Below are positions 1 through 13,679 of a stretch of DNA of 64,000 bases, piece by piece. A model generated the notes under the pieces. It was not told the origin of the DNA and did not search any database. It worked only from the letters and a program-made list of their open reading frames with translations. The position numbers were made by a program, and so were the translations under genes. Numbering within the stretch: the first letter of the stretch is position 1; every line of letters starts with the position of its first letter. Source of the stretch: Gracilariopsis chorda (Eukaryota > Rhodophyta > Florideophyceae > Gracilariales > Gracilariaceae). Where the stretch lies: the NCBI GenBank assembly GCA_003194525.1, contig NBIV01000031.1, positions 186,001 through 250,000 on the forward strand. The letters run 5' to 3'.

Positions 1-3000
1 GTGGCTCATGTGTCTTTTCTCGAAGAGGTAAACGACCTTCGTCAAAATTTTGAGATTGCCCGAGTTCGGGATGCCTCGGGAGATATCCGACTCTTACCTC
101 GAGACGTGAGCTTTATTTTGGAATGTTTTGGTGCCACAGGTGCCTTTGTCAAGGACAACAACAAGTTTGTCAATGACGTTCAGGTGATCTTGGAACGTGT
201 GCAACTTCGTTGGGATACGCTGGAAGCAATCATCCGTATGGATACAGAAGCGCCGACGGAAGCGGAAAAAAAGGTCCTCTCCATCGATTTAATTTGTCGT
301 TAGAACAAACTACAGGTTCGTACACCTAAAAAGGATGTTCATTACCTTGATTTCGGTTCGTCAGATTCTGACTCTAATTGCTGCTCAGCGGATTACTCAT
401 CGGACGCATCGGATCCCGATTGCAAACGCAGGAAGTACGGTGCGACGAACTCAAAAGTGGCTTTGTCTTCTCAGGGAGTCATGCCATCTCATGAGAAAGG
501 TAGAAGATACCTGGGACTCAAGGAGTTACAGTCAACGAATCTGCTTTACCGGAAATTGTTGTCCTATCGTTATTATCGATTGGATGATTCCTCATCTCTT
601 CGGTCTGCACGAGGTAACGGCAAGGTTAGGGATGGCATAAAAAGCATGAATATTCCTTTTCAATCGAGTCATTTCTCTGGAGAAGATCCAATTCTTGTAC
701 TTGATTTCCCCACTAGGTTGGTTCAGGAGGCTCAAATACTCTGCATGAGTGAAGCCCAAGCGTGTCTCGCGTTCTCGTATTTCCTAATGGCTATGGCTGA
801 AAATCACTTCAGTTCCGTTCGAGAATCCTCGCAAGCCTTGAAAAGAGGAGTAATTTGCTGGCCGGGAGCAGTTCATTACCTTCTCAGGTCATACGCTACA
901 TTACACGCCCTGCACATGGCAATAACCGCGCTATGCAATACGAAACAGAAGCCTGGTGACACCGAAACGCATTATTTGACCCACTTCAATAAGGCATTTC
1001 ACCGTTGTGGTAATGTTTGTTACACACAGGAGGAGTATACGATGTTCTTTGATGGGTTGGATCCTGTAATACGAGTGCTCGCCACGCGACACCGTTAAGA
1101 TAAACGGATGATTTCATACCTTGAACTCATCAAGTATGCCCAGGCTGAGGAAAAACTCACCTTGCACGGAGTCAGCTAAAACGCAAGTCAGCAAGAGCTC
1201 TCTTATTGGAGGAATCGTCACAATCGATGTGTTTGCCCTAAGGAAGAACCGCGGACGTAGATATGTAAAAAGTCCGGTACGCTGGAATTCGCCTTGAATC
1301 GTTTGGGACTACGGACTTGCCGTAAAAATTGGCCCCGATTTCGGAAGAAATCCCCGCTTTTTACCCTGGTGCGGAATGGACGCAGGCCACTCCGCTCACT
1401 CACGCGCCAAGCGGATCCCGTCATACCCAACCTAGATTGGTCGTACCGAAACCGCAACGTTAAACGGATAGCCATCGTCAATACGATAAAGCGGCACCGG
1501 CTATCTGTCATAGATGTTACCATCATGGTCATATCGCCCCGAAATGTGAATTGACCTTCCGGGAGCTGCCCAAGTTCATCTTGAACTACGAGAAGCTGAC
1601 CCCAGCTGATCGGGTCCGAGTTCCGAGTACTTCATATGAAGAGGGGAAAACACTAATCACTAACGCCGCACTGGCACGAACGGATATTCCCGTGGTGAGC
1701 CCCAACCCTGATCAACCGATAGACGCGGTCGTACCCACGAATGGGATTTAATCTTATTCCAACCATAAGATGGTGACACCAAGTTCGGTGCAGACCTCCT
1801 CGAAAAACTAGATTCGTGAGTCTCCCCTATGGGAGGGGCGTCTTCTGAGCCGAAGTTGACGTCCGAGGCGGTACAGCCTCGATACACCGCTGTCAAGATC
1901 CTTACTCGGAAAATGGCTGTAACCGATGTGAGCTCGGAAACCATCTCGGGTCTACGTCGTCCGTGGATACGTTCTCGTAATTTCCGCATTCTGGATATAG
2001 CTCTGGTCATCACCAAGAGAACTATAAAGCATATGCCGATCTTGGCCGGTCCACCCAATATATGGTTCACCAGTTATCTATTTTGGATACAGGGGCTGCG
2101 CCCAACCTTATCAACTCTGAACTAATACCCCCGGTTCTTCGGGCTCACATGCGATGTAGACCAGGCCTGGATGTCGCCGATGCGAATATAAATCTCCTGA
2201 AGACCGTGGAGTACGATCCTCTCGTCATGAGATTGGGTATCTGTATGGTTCAACTGGACTTCGTTTTCTGCGTTAAACTCGCGACACCAGTGACTCTTGT
2301 TTGTTTTTTTGTGGTCAATTTGTCGAAGCAATTCGCCCCTGTGCGAAAACCGTGGATATCCCAAACGGGTCTACCATACTTATTGTCCGGAAACCGCTCA
2401 GGCGTGCTACGCAGAAGCGTGTACCAATACCGGCTGCCCAGGGATTGCAGAACACAGATCCCGTTTCTATAATGCTTCTCATCGCTCATTTAACTACAGC
2501 AAATCCTATGGAGGAACTCGAGAAGGTCCATTTTTACCATTTCTCGGGCTGGTCTGTAACCTGAGAAACTACGGGATATGCTTCGTGAGTTTACCTCTAT
2601 GTGAGAAGGTTCCCTTGGGACAATAGGAATAACGGAGCACCATATTGATTTGTTTCCGAGCACTCGGCCATTTCCACAGCACCCCTATTGGACTGGACCG
2701 ACAGCCCGTGAAAATGAAAAATCTCAAGTCGAGAAGATGTTACGCGCTGGTGTCATTGAATACGCCCAATCACCTTGGGCTTCGAAACTAGTGCTCGTTT
2801 CGAAATCGGATGGATCGTGGAGATTTTGTATAGATTACCGACGTCTCAAAACAGTTACCGTCAAAGACGTTTACCCGATCCCTCGGATGGACGAGTACAT
2901 CGACTCACTTGAGAATGCTACTGTGTTCACTGCTCTGGGCGCCAATTTGAGTTATTTGCGAGTGCCTATCCGCTAGGAGGACTGCACAAACTCTGCTCTA

Positions 3001-6000
3001 GCGTGTCCGCAAAGAATATATCGTTTTAAACAAATGCCCTTTCGGTTAACTAATGCACCTGCTACGTTTCAACGTGCCGTAGATATTCTATGGGCGAGGT
3101 TCAAGTGAACAACCTGCCTGGTGTATCTCGACGATATAATGGTGTTCTCCAACACCTTGGACGATCACATGACCCATGTGAGGAACATCATCCGTCTGCT
3201 GCGAGATGCAGGGACTAGGCTGAAACTCAAGAAGTGCAAATTCTGTACCGACTCTGTGAGGTATCTTGGACATATATTCCGCCATGGACACCTCTCGATA
3301 GACGAGGTACGAGTTAAGTCGCTGAAGAACGCGAATTATCCGACTATACAAACGGAACTCCGACCATTTTTCGGATTTTGTAACGTATATCGTCGGTTTG
3401 TCCGGAATTTCGCGGAGCTTGCGACAATTCTGAACGCTCTTGTAGAGAAGGGACAACCTGTAAAACTGGAAATTTTTGGTAACGCAGAAGCTTGGGCCTT
3501 CACGGCTCTCATCAACGCCTTGACGTCTCCGCCAATATTGGCGCTGCCAAGTATTGATTTACCCTATAAATTGGATACTGATCCCAGTGATAACCAGGTC
3601 GGTTGTGCGCTATTTCAAATGACAGAAGAAGGTGGACGATCCCCAATCGGGTATTGGTCTCGGAAATTGAACGTGCACGAACGTAACTTCTCTGTGTCTG
3701 AAAGAAAGTGTCTCGCAGTTCCTTGGGCGCTCGCCCTCCTCGACCATATCTTATGGGAACCTATGTTAAGGTACATACGGGTCACTCCATCCTGCATTGG
3801 CTCATGGAGATTGGCGAAGCATTGGGCGTCTCATGCGTTGGCGCTTCCGACTCTTGGAATTTGATTTCGAATTAATCTACAAAAAGGGAACCCTTAACAT
3901 GCAAGCCCATGCGTTCTCCCGCCTGGGAACCAAAACAGAAGCAGAACCGGTCAATGATCTCGAGAAATTGTGTTTTGTGGTTTAGAGCGGTGAAAGGAAT
4001 ACCAAAGATTGATCAGACGACATTTGTGGTGATATTCTTGCTTCTCAAACTTCGGAGCCCCGGAACAAAGGCTTCTTTACGCTTATTAGTCATGAAGATT
4101 TGATTTGCGAGCAATATTGTGACCCTTTATATAGGCAGATTCGCGCTCGCTTCAATGGAGGATATGACTTACTTTCTTCGACGAACGATCAGGGATACCT
4201 TGTCAGGTGGGTTTATTCTTCTCAAATGATTGTGGTAGCCCACGCTTTACAGAGAGGGGTTCTCAACATTTCTGATTTTGTGAAACTTTGAGCACACCCA
4301 GGGGGTAGGAAGTTTTATCTAACTCTCCACAGAGATTTCTACTGGCCCACTACAGGGTTCGACTGTTATGCAGCCCACCGCTCATGTACGGAATGCGCAA
4401 AGAACAACGTGAAGCTGCGGAAATACTGTAAGAAGTTAAAGCTGTTTCCAGCTCGCGCTCCGCCGGAAATTGTGGCCATCGATATACTCGGCAAGGTGAT
4501 TCGGACAACCCAAGGGAGCCGCTCCCTGCTGGTAATAACCGAGTGGTTTTCTAAACTCGTATGCATAGTGCCGCTTAAACGAATTACTGCTGCCGCGGTG
4601 GCACAAGCCTTCCTCACACACTCAGTATTCTTTTACGGTCTACCTGCTGATTTTTCATTGGAAAATGGCCTCCAGTTTACTTCGAAGTTCTTTCAAGAGG
4701 TTTGGTGTACTATCTATGGTCGAAGTAAGTTCCGTCACAACATATCACCCGCAGGGTAATGGAAAAGTGGAAAGCTTTAACAGTACGACGCTTAAAGCAT
4801 TACCATCCTATTTTGCGGATCAACCTAAGGATTGGGAGCTGTATGCCGATGCAGATACGTATGCCTACAATACCCAAATAAATTGGGTGAGATCGCTTTA
4901 AACTTTTGAGTTGGTGCTGTCGTGAATCCCAACCCGGGTGGAAATCGAGGCTGAAGCCGAGTTTGTTGGCGTATCCTTCACCGCAGCGACACAGGGATAG
5001 CTGGACAGAATGGTTAAAGAAGATGATACCAGGTGCCCGGAAAGCTATGAAAAAAGCTCAACTTGCTTACAAGCCTAATTTCGACAACAAGCTCTGTCAA
5101 CTGCTACAACAGGTTAACACAAATGAATTTGTTTCGCTTCGTGAGGAGTAGTACTATCCTGAAAAGGAAAAGCGTCATATGCTTTCTCAATCGTGGACGG
5201 ACCCTATCGCGTGGTCTATAATTTCAACGACAGAGTCGTTCTGGACATTAACGACCAACAAAAACGGGTTTCGCGGAACCCCGCTACTGCATCTCCTCAC
5301 CCTCACCCAGCCCCTGATACCGGGCATACCTCCGACGGTAACATGTACTCAGACGAGATGCTCGCGGTTCAATCTCCCTCGTGGCCAGGGATTCTACCAC
5401 ATTCGGATCGTGGTTTATCGGATTTACCAAAGGAAATGGATCTCCGTCGTTAGGACAAGTCCCCGGATATCTTGGCTCACTCCACTCGAGTCAACCTGCC
5501 ACCTATCGTACTCACTCCCGAGGCTCTGTCTAAGGAGGGGGAGGGAGCTTCATTCGCTGTAGATTTACCGGCGTCCCCAATAAGAACACTTCCTGACCAC
5601 CTAACGGTTAATCGCACAGTGCGGGACGTAGACGTGGGACCTTGCAAGGTAGATGGGAGCCCCACTAGGGAAAGACTTGAAAGGGAAGACACCGCTGTAA
5701 CAGCTCCCGCTCCCGTGGCTCCCTGCTGAAATCAGGACTCTGCAGTAGCGATAAGACGCATGGCGTTGCTCCTCTGACTAGTGGCAGACCGCGCTTGGTG
5801 ATGGCCAATCCTGAATTGAGTTACGTCAACGAGGAAGACGATCTTGATCGGGTGTACAGCACGCTTTGGTGCCCCTAATCTCTTATCGGTTGAAGAACGA
5901 GGCTTTCGTGGAACTCTTGAAGAGGTAGAACGTTGAGACGTGTGCCACGAAGTGTGGGACGTTCACGCACAACGTGCACCACATGGTGCACAGCCGATAT

Positions 6001-7450
6001 AAACACTAGCACTTAACACGGTTGCAGCAACGTGGAGCACTGAGGTGCAAAAATAACACCACTGTACTGGTCTAAACGACAACCCGTGACACCCATCAAC
6101 AAAGATTTACCTAAAATGGCACCGAAACTTTGTGGAAGTCCAGCGCCGATGATCATCCAGGCTGGATCCAGTGTGCAACCAACACAGGTGGTCGATCTGC
6201 CTCCATGCGCAGGGAGTGTGGTACACGAATACCTTCGTCAACCGGTAATCTCGACCCTGTGATGCACTAACCGAATCTTTGACGCTGCTGTTCGCCATTT
6301 AACGACTCTAGGGAGCTCAGATGAAGATGTATTACTCTGGAACCGGGGTTATATCTGGGCATACTTTCAGATTTGCGCTACGACGCGTATCACAGGTTAC
6401 CGTTCGGCCGATTTCACGGACCCACGGAAAATAAATTCCAAGTCTGTGGTCTCCGAGAACTGAAATACTGTCGATGAGGGTTGAACACGAGTCCTTTGGT
6501 ACCTCTTGTGAGGTAGTACGCGTAGACATCGTACTCAGGTGAGACGTCCGGGAACGGTGGAGGTGGGTATCGCGTAACGGTTTTTAAGGCCGTGCAGCTA
6601 CCGAGTTCGAAAAGGTAGTGCGGTGAAGTTGCGGAGGAGCGCAAAGCCCCCTGTTGTGAGGCCAAGTACGGAGGCACGCGTAACCCAAGAAGATACCACA
6701 TGCCTAAGCAGGGAGCCGATGTTACGGTAGATATCCGATACGGCGCAGCCTCTACAGGATTTTGACGAGCTGCATATCCTATTACGACTTAGGATCCATG
6801 CCAAGGATCTAAGACGAAGAGTCTAGTTGGAAGCACCTTGAGTTTACTTGGTGAGGGCGTCGGCGGCGCTAGCAGAGAATAAATATCTAGGTGTGCCACG
6901 CAACACGTGTATGGCTTACCATTTGCAGGGCACTAGCTGCCATCAGCATACGCGTGTGCTACTATAAATACTACACTAGGCGACTAGCAGAAAGGCTCCT
7001 AAAGCCAGAACACCACCCCGATAAACGGTCTCCACTTCTTTACACATCTTAAGGGTTTGCAATTACAGGAATCCGTCACGGGAGACGTGAAAGTGGACAC
7101 TTATTCCAGATAAATCGTTATCGAACGCATTGTGCGTCATGAATATGACCCACAATGGTTGGTTTATTACTAAATCCGTCGGTATGGATACCCTCCAGAA
7201 GAGGACACGATGGAACACCTACCCAGGTCTAAAGTCCTACAATATCACCGAAGGATTCTGACATCCATACCAGCAACGGTGGTTTTAGGGGTTTTTAGGG
7301 TAGAACCGTAACCGGTCCTCGAAAGTTATGAGGTGATTGGGAAGTGGAGAAGTTCGAAGAAGAGAAAAAGAAGAAGAAGATACTCACGGATGGACCAAGA
7401 AGTTGATGAACTGTAGCAAATAGAATACTACCGAACTAACGGTTATCGAA
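1..7450 (+). mobile_element. Ty3/gypsy chromovirus-type retroelement, old copy, left part
   Basis: Fossil LTR retrotransposon that enters from outside the window. Parts seen in order on the + strand: gag-like region (about 1-1750), protease-like (about 2060-2470), reverse transcriptase (about 2650-3600, with the YLDDIMVFS box), RNase H (about 3600-3985), integrase (about 4290-5150) and a chromodomain-like stretch near 7150-7260 (GYPPEEDT, then SKVLQYHRR). It is heavily broken, with dozens of breaks. Protein-level similarity throughout to the - strand copy at 16.5-28.0 kb shows that both belong to one family, and this copy is clearly the more decayed. No 5' LTR is in the window. The copy resumes to the right of an inserted Helitron. 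Confidence 0.85.
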
Positions 7451-8131
7451 CCTACCTAAGGATTGCTCTGACAACGAACAAGTTGACCCCTTAGAATACA
7501 TCAATAAACGCACATTTATTTCCCTCCAAACCACTAGCCGTTGGTAATCAAAGGATTTGCCCTACTGGCGCGAATCAGTCGACCAGGTGTACGATCTGTC
7601 ACTATCGACAGCCTCAACTTCTATCAGCCCCGTTGAACCCGTCTCACACGTGGATATCTCTGACCGCCAGTGAACAGACAAATCCTTGCTGCGTCCAATC
7701 AGGTGGTCGTCTTCCAATTCCGTGTACACGTTGTCGATTTTCGGGCTAATGGAGCACAAAATCTCTTCCAAAAAAAACCAATTGACATTGCCACGGTGCA
7801 TATCAATGTGCTTCAATGCAGCCGTTATTATGCCTAATTTTTCTAATAATTTGCCCAAGCGCGGTAGAATAGCATCTTTACGGTCGCGCAAACGGCATAG
7901 TTGTAGGTAGCGAACCTCTGTTTTGGGACATATAGGCCATAGTGTTAGACGATATTTGAGACGAAGAAGTAAAGTGAAATAAGTTGTAGGTGGCTGCTTG
8001 GAGAAGAGGTTTCTGCAAATTTAGGGTACGCTATAGCTTAATTACACAATCGTCAGCACATTAGACAATAGCTAAAATAGAAACGTATCATACTCAAACC
8101 ACAAAATAAATAAGGTATAGTACAACCTACT

Positions 8132-8330
8132 TATACCCTTCTAACAAAAATAGTTGTAATCTATGTGGTGCATACGTAGGCTGCGCAGTACTGCAATCGT
8201 ATACCCTTCTGACAAAAATATTTTTAATCTATGTAGTGCATAAGTAGGCCATACAGTTCTAGAAACGTAGAACGCTGTAACAAAAATAGGAACAAACTAT
8301 ACGTTGCATACGTAGGAAAATCTTACTCGA
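8132..8330. repeat. 68-bp tandem repeat, about 2.9 copies
   Basis: Copies start at 8132, 8200 and 8268. The first two share TATACCCTTCT, ACAAAAATA, TAATCTATGT and GTGCATA in register with a period of 68 bp; the third is more diverged and incomplete. The array lies just upstream of the Helitron coding frames and may belong to its 5' region. That link is inference. Confidence 0.75.
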
Positions 8331-8674
8331 TATGTATTGAAGTCTGAAACCAAGACCTAATAAGAATGCAATGCATATGTACTCATAGGAGTACTATGTA
8401 TTTAAACTATCAAGGTACTGATGGTGTCAGGAACATCTTGAGACAATGAAGACAATATGTATACGTATATGTCAGGGGGGAACTATTGTGCAACACCAGT
8501 TCTCTACTTAAGGGGCAGAGACGGTACATGTTCCATCGAAAGGTGATCCCCAATCTCTCAATCTCTGTCCGGTCCTTGCAGTACGACATGAGTTCTTCTT
8601 CGCATTGACCGCCACCAAGACGTGGTGGGCTCCGGTCAGGAGCAGGCCGTCATCCAAGAGAGAATATACAGCCC

Positions 8675-9880
8675 GTGCATCATCGATACATAACCGATGA
8701 GCTTGCGCAGGTGGACTTAGGAACTAAAACCAAGCATCCTCAAAATCTTATGGAACCTCATAACCCTGAAGAGATTCACCTGAACTCCTCCCATTCTTCT
8801 GCCATTCAACAGGAACGAGATAGGAAGGTTGTGTGGTTCGCTGGGAGACCTCGCCATGGCATTCACTATGGAGCAAAATATGTCTGGGATGCAAGGGCAG
8901 AAAATATTCGTCAAGACCTCGCACGCCCAGGCTCTTCATATCCGGTGTACCAACAAATCACTGGCATACCTCCAGCGTGTCGTAAGACGTGCGGTGCAAA
9001 CGGCCATCGAGCACTTTGGTGTCCTCTCAAAGATTCGGGGTGGGTGCTTCGTATTCGTATGTGCAAATATTGTGGCGCAGTTCTGCCTGGTGCAGAGACC
9101 GAAGGAACATGCTGTGGATATAAAAGCTCCAGATCGCTTGGAGTTTCTTTCAGACCAGTGCATATCAATTCGCAACTTGAAGACATATATCTATTGCGTT
9201 CTTTTCCAAAGCTATCAACACACTTAAATGTGTTATTGGCAACCGTTGTCACATTCATGGATATGAAGTACGTTCGGGGTGGATGTCCGTCATTTCTTCG
9301 ACTTCAAGGCAGTGTGTCTCTTTCTGTTCCAGGCCAGGACGTGCGCTACACATAATTGTGTTCGAAAGGTCCTCCCAGTCTTAATTCACGGGATTATTCT
9401 TCTTCTTTCACGAGAAGAATGGTGTCTAACCCGAATATTCGATACTTGGTTCCAAAGTTGTACGATCTCATGCAACCAAGACCAGATATTGTCCGACAAA
9501 GATATAGAAATTTGTTCAGACCAGACGAAAGTGTTTGCAGGATATCAAGCGCGGACGAGTCTACTCTGGACATCTTTGCAGACGCTATACAGGAAAGAAT
9601 AGTTGTCCGGAATTATCAAGGTGCCCATGGAGCCCGAATCGAGGTGAGCTCTGTTGCAGGACCGATACCAGAAGGCAGCCAAGACCGACCTCTTGCAATG
9701 AGAGCTTTCTTCTTAGAGCCAAGTGGACTGTTCAGGACGGAAGCCCCCGTTGCCCAGCTGGTAGAGGGAAGAGAATCCCATCACATGTCAACCGGAAATC
9801 TTCGCCGTCGAGTTGTCAACTACAAGCGTTTGAAGCCAGATTCAATGGAAGCTGAGAAAGGAGCTTTTCCACTGCTCTAA
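8675..9880 (+). pseudogene. Helitron N-terminal region (zinc-binding part)
   Basis: Two open stretches, 8675-9355 and 9356-9880, in different frames. The first carries CKYCGAVLPGAETEGTCCG, a cysteine cluster of the kind seen at the N terminus of Helitron RepHel proteins. The second holds QPRPDIVRQRYRNLFRPDES and further text resembling the region ahead of Rep. I rely on context (Rep and helicase follow on the same strand) more than on the sequence itself. The frame change between the two stretches marks it as decayed. Confidence 0.55.
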
Positions 9881-10072
9881 CCCCACGGTGAGATTCATGC
9901 CCCGTATGATACAGCAACTTATATTTCATCGAGGGATACGAACAACTGAGACGAAAGGAGACTAACATGAGCAGAACACTCTAACTGAAGACTGTATACC
10001 GATAATATCCTGCTGAACTCTGGTACTCTTCTTCACCAATGGTTACTTCGTACTAGCAGAAACATTGAAGAC

Positions 10073-11486
10073 TTGAGACTTCGTTACTTGGAAACAGAAC
10101 AGATGAGAATTGTTGAAGAACGGGAGCTGCAGGCTGGAATCCATACCATAACCGATGAACTTGGACCTCCCGGTAAACTCTTCCTTCCCGGTAATCAAAA
10201 AAAACTCTCCGGCGTACTGGAGATAAAAACGACTAGATGTGCAAGCAGTGGTAGCTCGACTGGGCTACCCGACGCTTTTCGTCACAGTAACAATGAACGT
10301 ATGACGGGAAGAGAGAAAAAGGCTTAGTATGGACAACGAAAACACCGGAGCATTTTCTCCACAGGGAGACAGATGCTGCCCTTTTGATAGGACAGATCTT
10401 ACGGCAAGACTGTACAACCAGTATGCAAATTCAGTCATGAAGGATCTACAGAATAATTCAGAGGGGGTCTTTGGCTTGAAATGCATGGGGATTGCCACCA
10501 AAATTGAGTTCCAGGAGAGAAAAACTCCACATCATCTCATTCTTCTTTGGTTGGAAGGGGGTGTAATTGAAGATCCCGAGATCATTGAAACTTCGATAAG
10601 AGCCAAACTGCCTCAGGGTGACTCGATTGAGGACCAGGAACTGCAAACATTGGTGAAGAAATTCAATATGAACAGACACTCTCCGTATTGCCGTGGTCGT
10701 ACCTCTGACGGGAGGTGCAGATTTGGGTATGATCGACAAGACATTGTGGCTGAAACAACGATAAATGAGTACAAAAATCGAGTGACCTACCGAAGAAGAA
10801 GGACAGAAGATCTTAAAGTGGTTCCATACAATCCAGATCTCACAATTAAGTGCAAGGCTCACATCAATGTTAAAAGAACCCACGGTGGCAGCACCGTAGC
10901 TTACCTGATGAAGTATGCTTTCAAGAGTGCCGAAGAACAAGATTTGGTTGTATCAAGTCGAACGGAAAGCCAATCAAGTGCACAGAGCGACATGCTTCAA
11001 AATGAAATCAGGGCGTACATGAGAGCGAGAAGGGTGGGCGCGGTTGAAGCTGCATAGAATCTCTTTGAGTTCATGCATGTTCGCCTCAATCCAACTGTAC
11101 AGGCACTTGACATAAATCTCGGTGGAGAGAGACAGGTTTTGGTTCGAAACGTAAGACTGCCTAGACGTCTGAAGTCTTCTCTGCTGGAAAGATATTTCAA
11201 ACGACCCTCCCGGTACATGGACTTGGACGGCATGACAAATTACGAAACTTTACGTGTATACGATAAGCTACCCCGCTCTGACCCAGAGTCTGACCCCACT
11301 CGGGATGGAAGAAGTCCACGAATGTACGTCGTGCAGCGATCCGAAAATGATCGAACTGTGACTCGAATTAGAATTGCTTCTCCCGCAAATCCCGAACTAT
11401 TCGCTCTTCAAATAATGCTTATGAACTCCGCATTCAGCTCATTTGATGATCTGAAACGTGGTGGGAGCGAATCCTACTCAAGTTAA
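10073..11486 (+). pseudogene. Helitron Rep (HUH endonuclease) region, decayed
   Basis: The main stretch, 10329-11057, matches the Helitron Rep layout: KTPHHLILLWL at the place of the HUH motif, then a CRFGYD segment, YRRRR, VVPYNPDL, HINVKRTHGG and the tyrosine motif AYLMKYAFK. In the usual motif (PHAHILL) two histidines flank a hydrophobic residue. Here the second is leucine, so the metal site looks lost. Further stretches, 10073-10327 before and 11073-11486 after, continue Rep-like text in other frames. The function in a live element would be single-strand nicking and joining for rolling-circle transposition. Confidence 0.75.
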
Positions 11487-11960
11487 AGAGAAGCGGCAGT
11501 AGCCCGTGAAATATATGTTTATGGGGACGAGTACGAAAAGGCTTCTGATGAGGCATTAAGATACCATTCTACTCCTGCTGAGCTGCACTACTTGGTCGTC
11601 ACTTCCTTTCAACAAGGGGTGGATCTTAAGATTGTGATTGAAAAGTACGAAAGAGTTCTAACTGCAGATATAACCGAGAGAAACAGAGCAAAAAGAAGAG
11701 AATAACTACTTTGTAGAATCATCGAGATTTCTGACAGACATGGCAGTTGGCTTATCAGGAATGGTCCCTTCTTTCATTATACTGTATCACAACTTCATTG
11801 CATAGATAGCAAACTAAAATTAGCAGAGGAACAAGCTGACGTACGTCGCAGCTCTTCCTTGAGCTCCAGGTGAAGGTTAAAAGAGCGATATGATGATCTC
11901 AAAGCAGGCCAGAAGCAAGTTCTTGACAAAATACGGAGATACATACAATACTGAGAGTGA

Positions 11961-13399
11961 ATGAGAGAGTCTGAAAGACTTAACACACACGGAAGCGTTT
12001 TCTTCTTACAAGGACGAACGGGGACAAGGAAGAACTATATTCTATCCATGCTAAGAGATATTGCTGAGCAAGAACGCCTATTGGTCCAGATGACAGCCAC
12101 GACAGGTATTGCTCCTGTTCTATATGAAAGCGGAAGAACTTTGCATAGTTTGCTTGGATTGGGAGTTGATGACAACAAAGATTCGCAGAGTAGAGAGCGT
12201 CGGACACTTTCCGAGTACGGACCACGTTCACAGAGAGCAGAAAATATTCGAAAGACTGTCTTGCTGGTAATTGATGAAGCTCCAATGTGCCCAAAATACT
12301 CTTCGAGATTGTGAAAATCGTACTGAAGGACATAAGAAACTCTACGATTGACTTTGAAGGCATGGTCGTAGTTGTGGCAGGCGGCTATATGCAACTGCTT
12401 CCAGTCGTTCCAAGAACGAGAACAGTATCTAAAAAGGATGGAACAATTCGTGTTATTCCAGTGAGTCTCCTACGATAGCTTCCATGGTACTCTTGCGAGC
12501 TTTGGGACAGAAGATTCAAAGTTCTTCGCTTTAAAGAACAGGCTCGTCAAGAAAATGATCCAGGTTTTGCAAATGGTTTGCTCAGTCTTGGTCATGGGAA
12601 GTTTCCAGCATCAGCAAGGCTTCCATTCATGTCTACGTCAGATGTACATGAAGCATACAAGTTGCTTTGGAAATGGTTCACAACACGGAAGAAAGAAGAT
12701 GTCAAGCTCAACCGATTGATTGTTGCGCAAACAAACCAGTTGGTAGAGGAACATAACCAGAACGCATTGGAGTATATCCCAGGAAGGATGTTTGAGTTGA
12801 GGTCTGCAACGTCGATCGTTCCCAACCGACCGCCAACCGGTGAAAAGTTTCACACAAATGGTATCATTGGACCTGAACTGAAGTATAATTACGCTCCAAC
12901 TGGAGTCCTGCACTACCAGTTGAAACTGAAGTTGGGTGTTCCTGTTATGGTGATTCGAAATTTACTTCCTCCGCACCTGCTGCATGGAAAGATGTTTATC
13001 GTTACCATAATTTCTCGCAGATTGATTCGACTTTCGGGCATTGATGAAAATGGGGAAATTCAGCAATGCTTTTTACTGCACTGCATTGACTTTGTTTTCG
13101 AGTTTGGAGATGTGAAAATCAAACATCGACAGTTTCCCATCAGATTGGCATTTGCAGCAACTGTGCATAAAGTGCAAGGACAAACGCTGAAGAAAATGAT
13201 AGTTGACTTTCGAATACACTTTTTTTCGCCGGGTCTGGCCTATATTGGTCTCTTGCGTGTCAGAACATCTGATGATGTGTTACTGCTGCAAAGTGAAAAC
13301 GGGACCCCCCGAAATGCGCAGGATTTCCATCCAATGCCTGTGAGCATCAAAAACCCTGTTCTACAAGAAGCTGTAGAATTTGTAGAGGGGCGTCACTAG
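11961..13399 (+). pseudogene. Helitron PIF1-type helicase region, decayed
   Basis: Three stretches (11961-12314, 12287-12478, 12578-13399) together cover a PIF1-family helicase. The first has a Walker A position reading GRTGTRKNY, where the family has G-x-x-G-T-G-K-S/T, so nucleotide binding is probably lost. Walker B, LLVIDEAPM, is intact. The second has GMVVVVAGGYMQLLPVV, matching the motif usually written GGDFRQ-LPV. The last has the C-terminal LAFAATVHKVQGQTLKKM, the typical PIF1 motif before the end of the domain. The frame changes make this a pseudogene. Confidence 0.8.
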
Positions 13400-13483
13400 T
13401 TTGACATACTTTAGTTTATGCGTAAACAAAAATTTGTGCGGATATCTTATGCAAACTTTTGGCCGCGGCGCGAGGCACTACCT

Positions 13484-13498
13484 GTGGCCGAAGGCCAC
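13484..13498 (+). other. Candidate Helitron 3' terminal hairpin
   Basis: Perfect 6-bp stem with a GAA loop (GTGGCC GAA GGCCAC), followed after five bases by CTTG and T. Helitrons usually end in a hairpin about 10 bases before CTRR with T as the next base. The spacing fits and the last motif is one base off. Confidence 0.5.
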
Positions 13499-13679
13499 TT
13501 TTCCTTGTACCGGATAAATGGTTTAGAAAAGAAAGGTCATGATGATGAACAACACTATAAAGTGGAGAATGTACAAGAAGCATGAAGAAAGAAGTACGAA
13601 GAACCACAAGTTTGGTTTAATCCACAAGCTATCGCGAGATTCATCACCGATACTTGAAGGTCGGAATATTTATTACAAG

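Larger units (their letters stand above)
8100..13507 (+). mobile_element. Helitron (rolling-circle DNA transposon), decayed
   Basis: A Helitron-type RepHel reading direction on the + strand lies inside the older retroelement. Evidence: a Rep region with the YLMKY tyrosine motif, followed by a PIF1-family helicase, in the order usual for Helitrons. The coding region is split over several frames, so the element is not functional. A perfect hairpin (GTGGCC GAA GGCCAC, 13484-13498) sits where a Helitron 3' hairpin belongs and is followed by CTTG-T at 13504-13508, one base off the usual CTRR-T end. The 5' end was not found and is somewhere between about 7450 and 8670. The retroelement chromodomain matches on the left (to about 7.4 kb) and its antisense frame on the right (from about 13.7 kb) bracket the insertion. 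Confidence 0.75.

Noticed and set aside
7283-7301. TTTTAGGGG/TTTTTAGGG words resembling plant-type telomere repeats
   Set aside because: Only two imperfect units inside retroelement sequence; no array.
7562-7891. 109-codon frame on the - strand between the chromodomain and the Helitron
   Set aside because: It starts at TTG, the first ATG is well inside, and no family is evident. It could be a chance frame in decayed element DNA.
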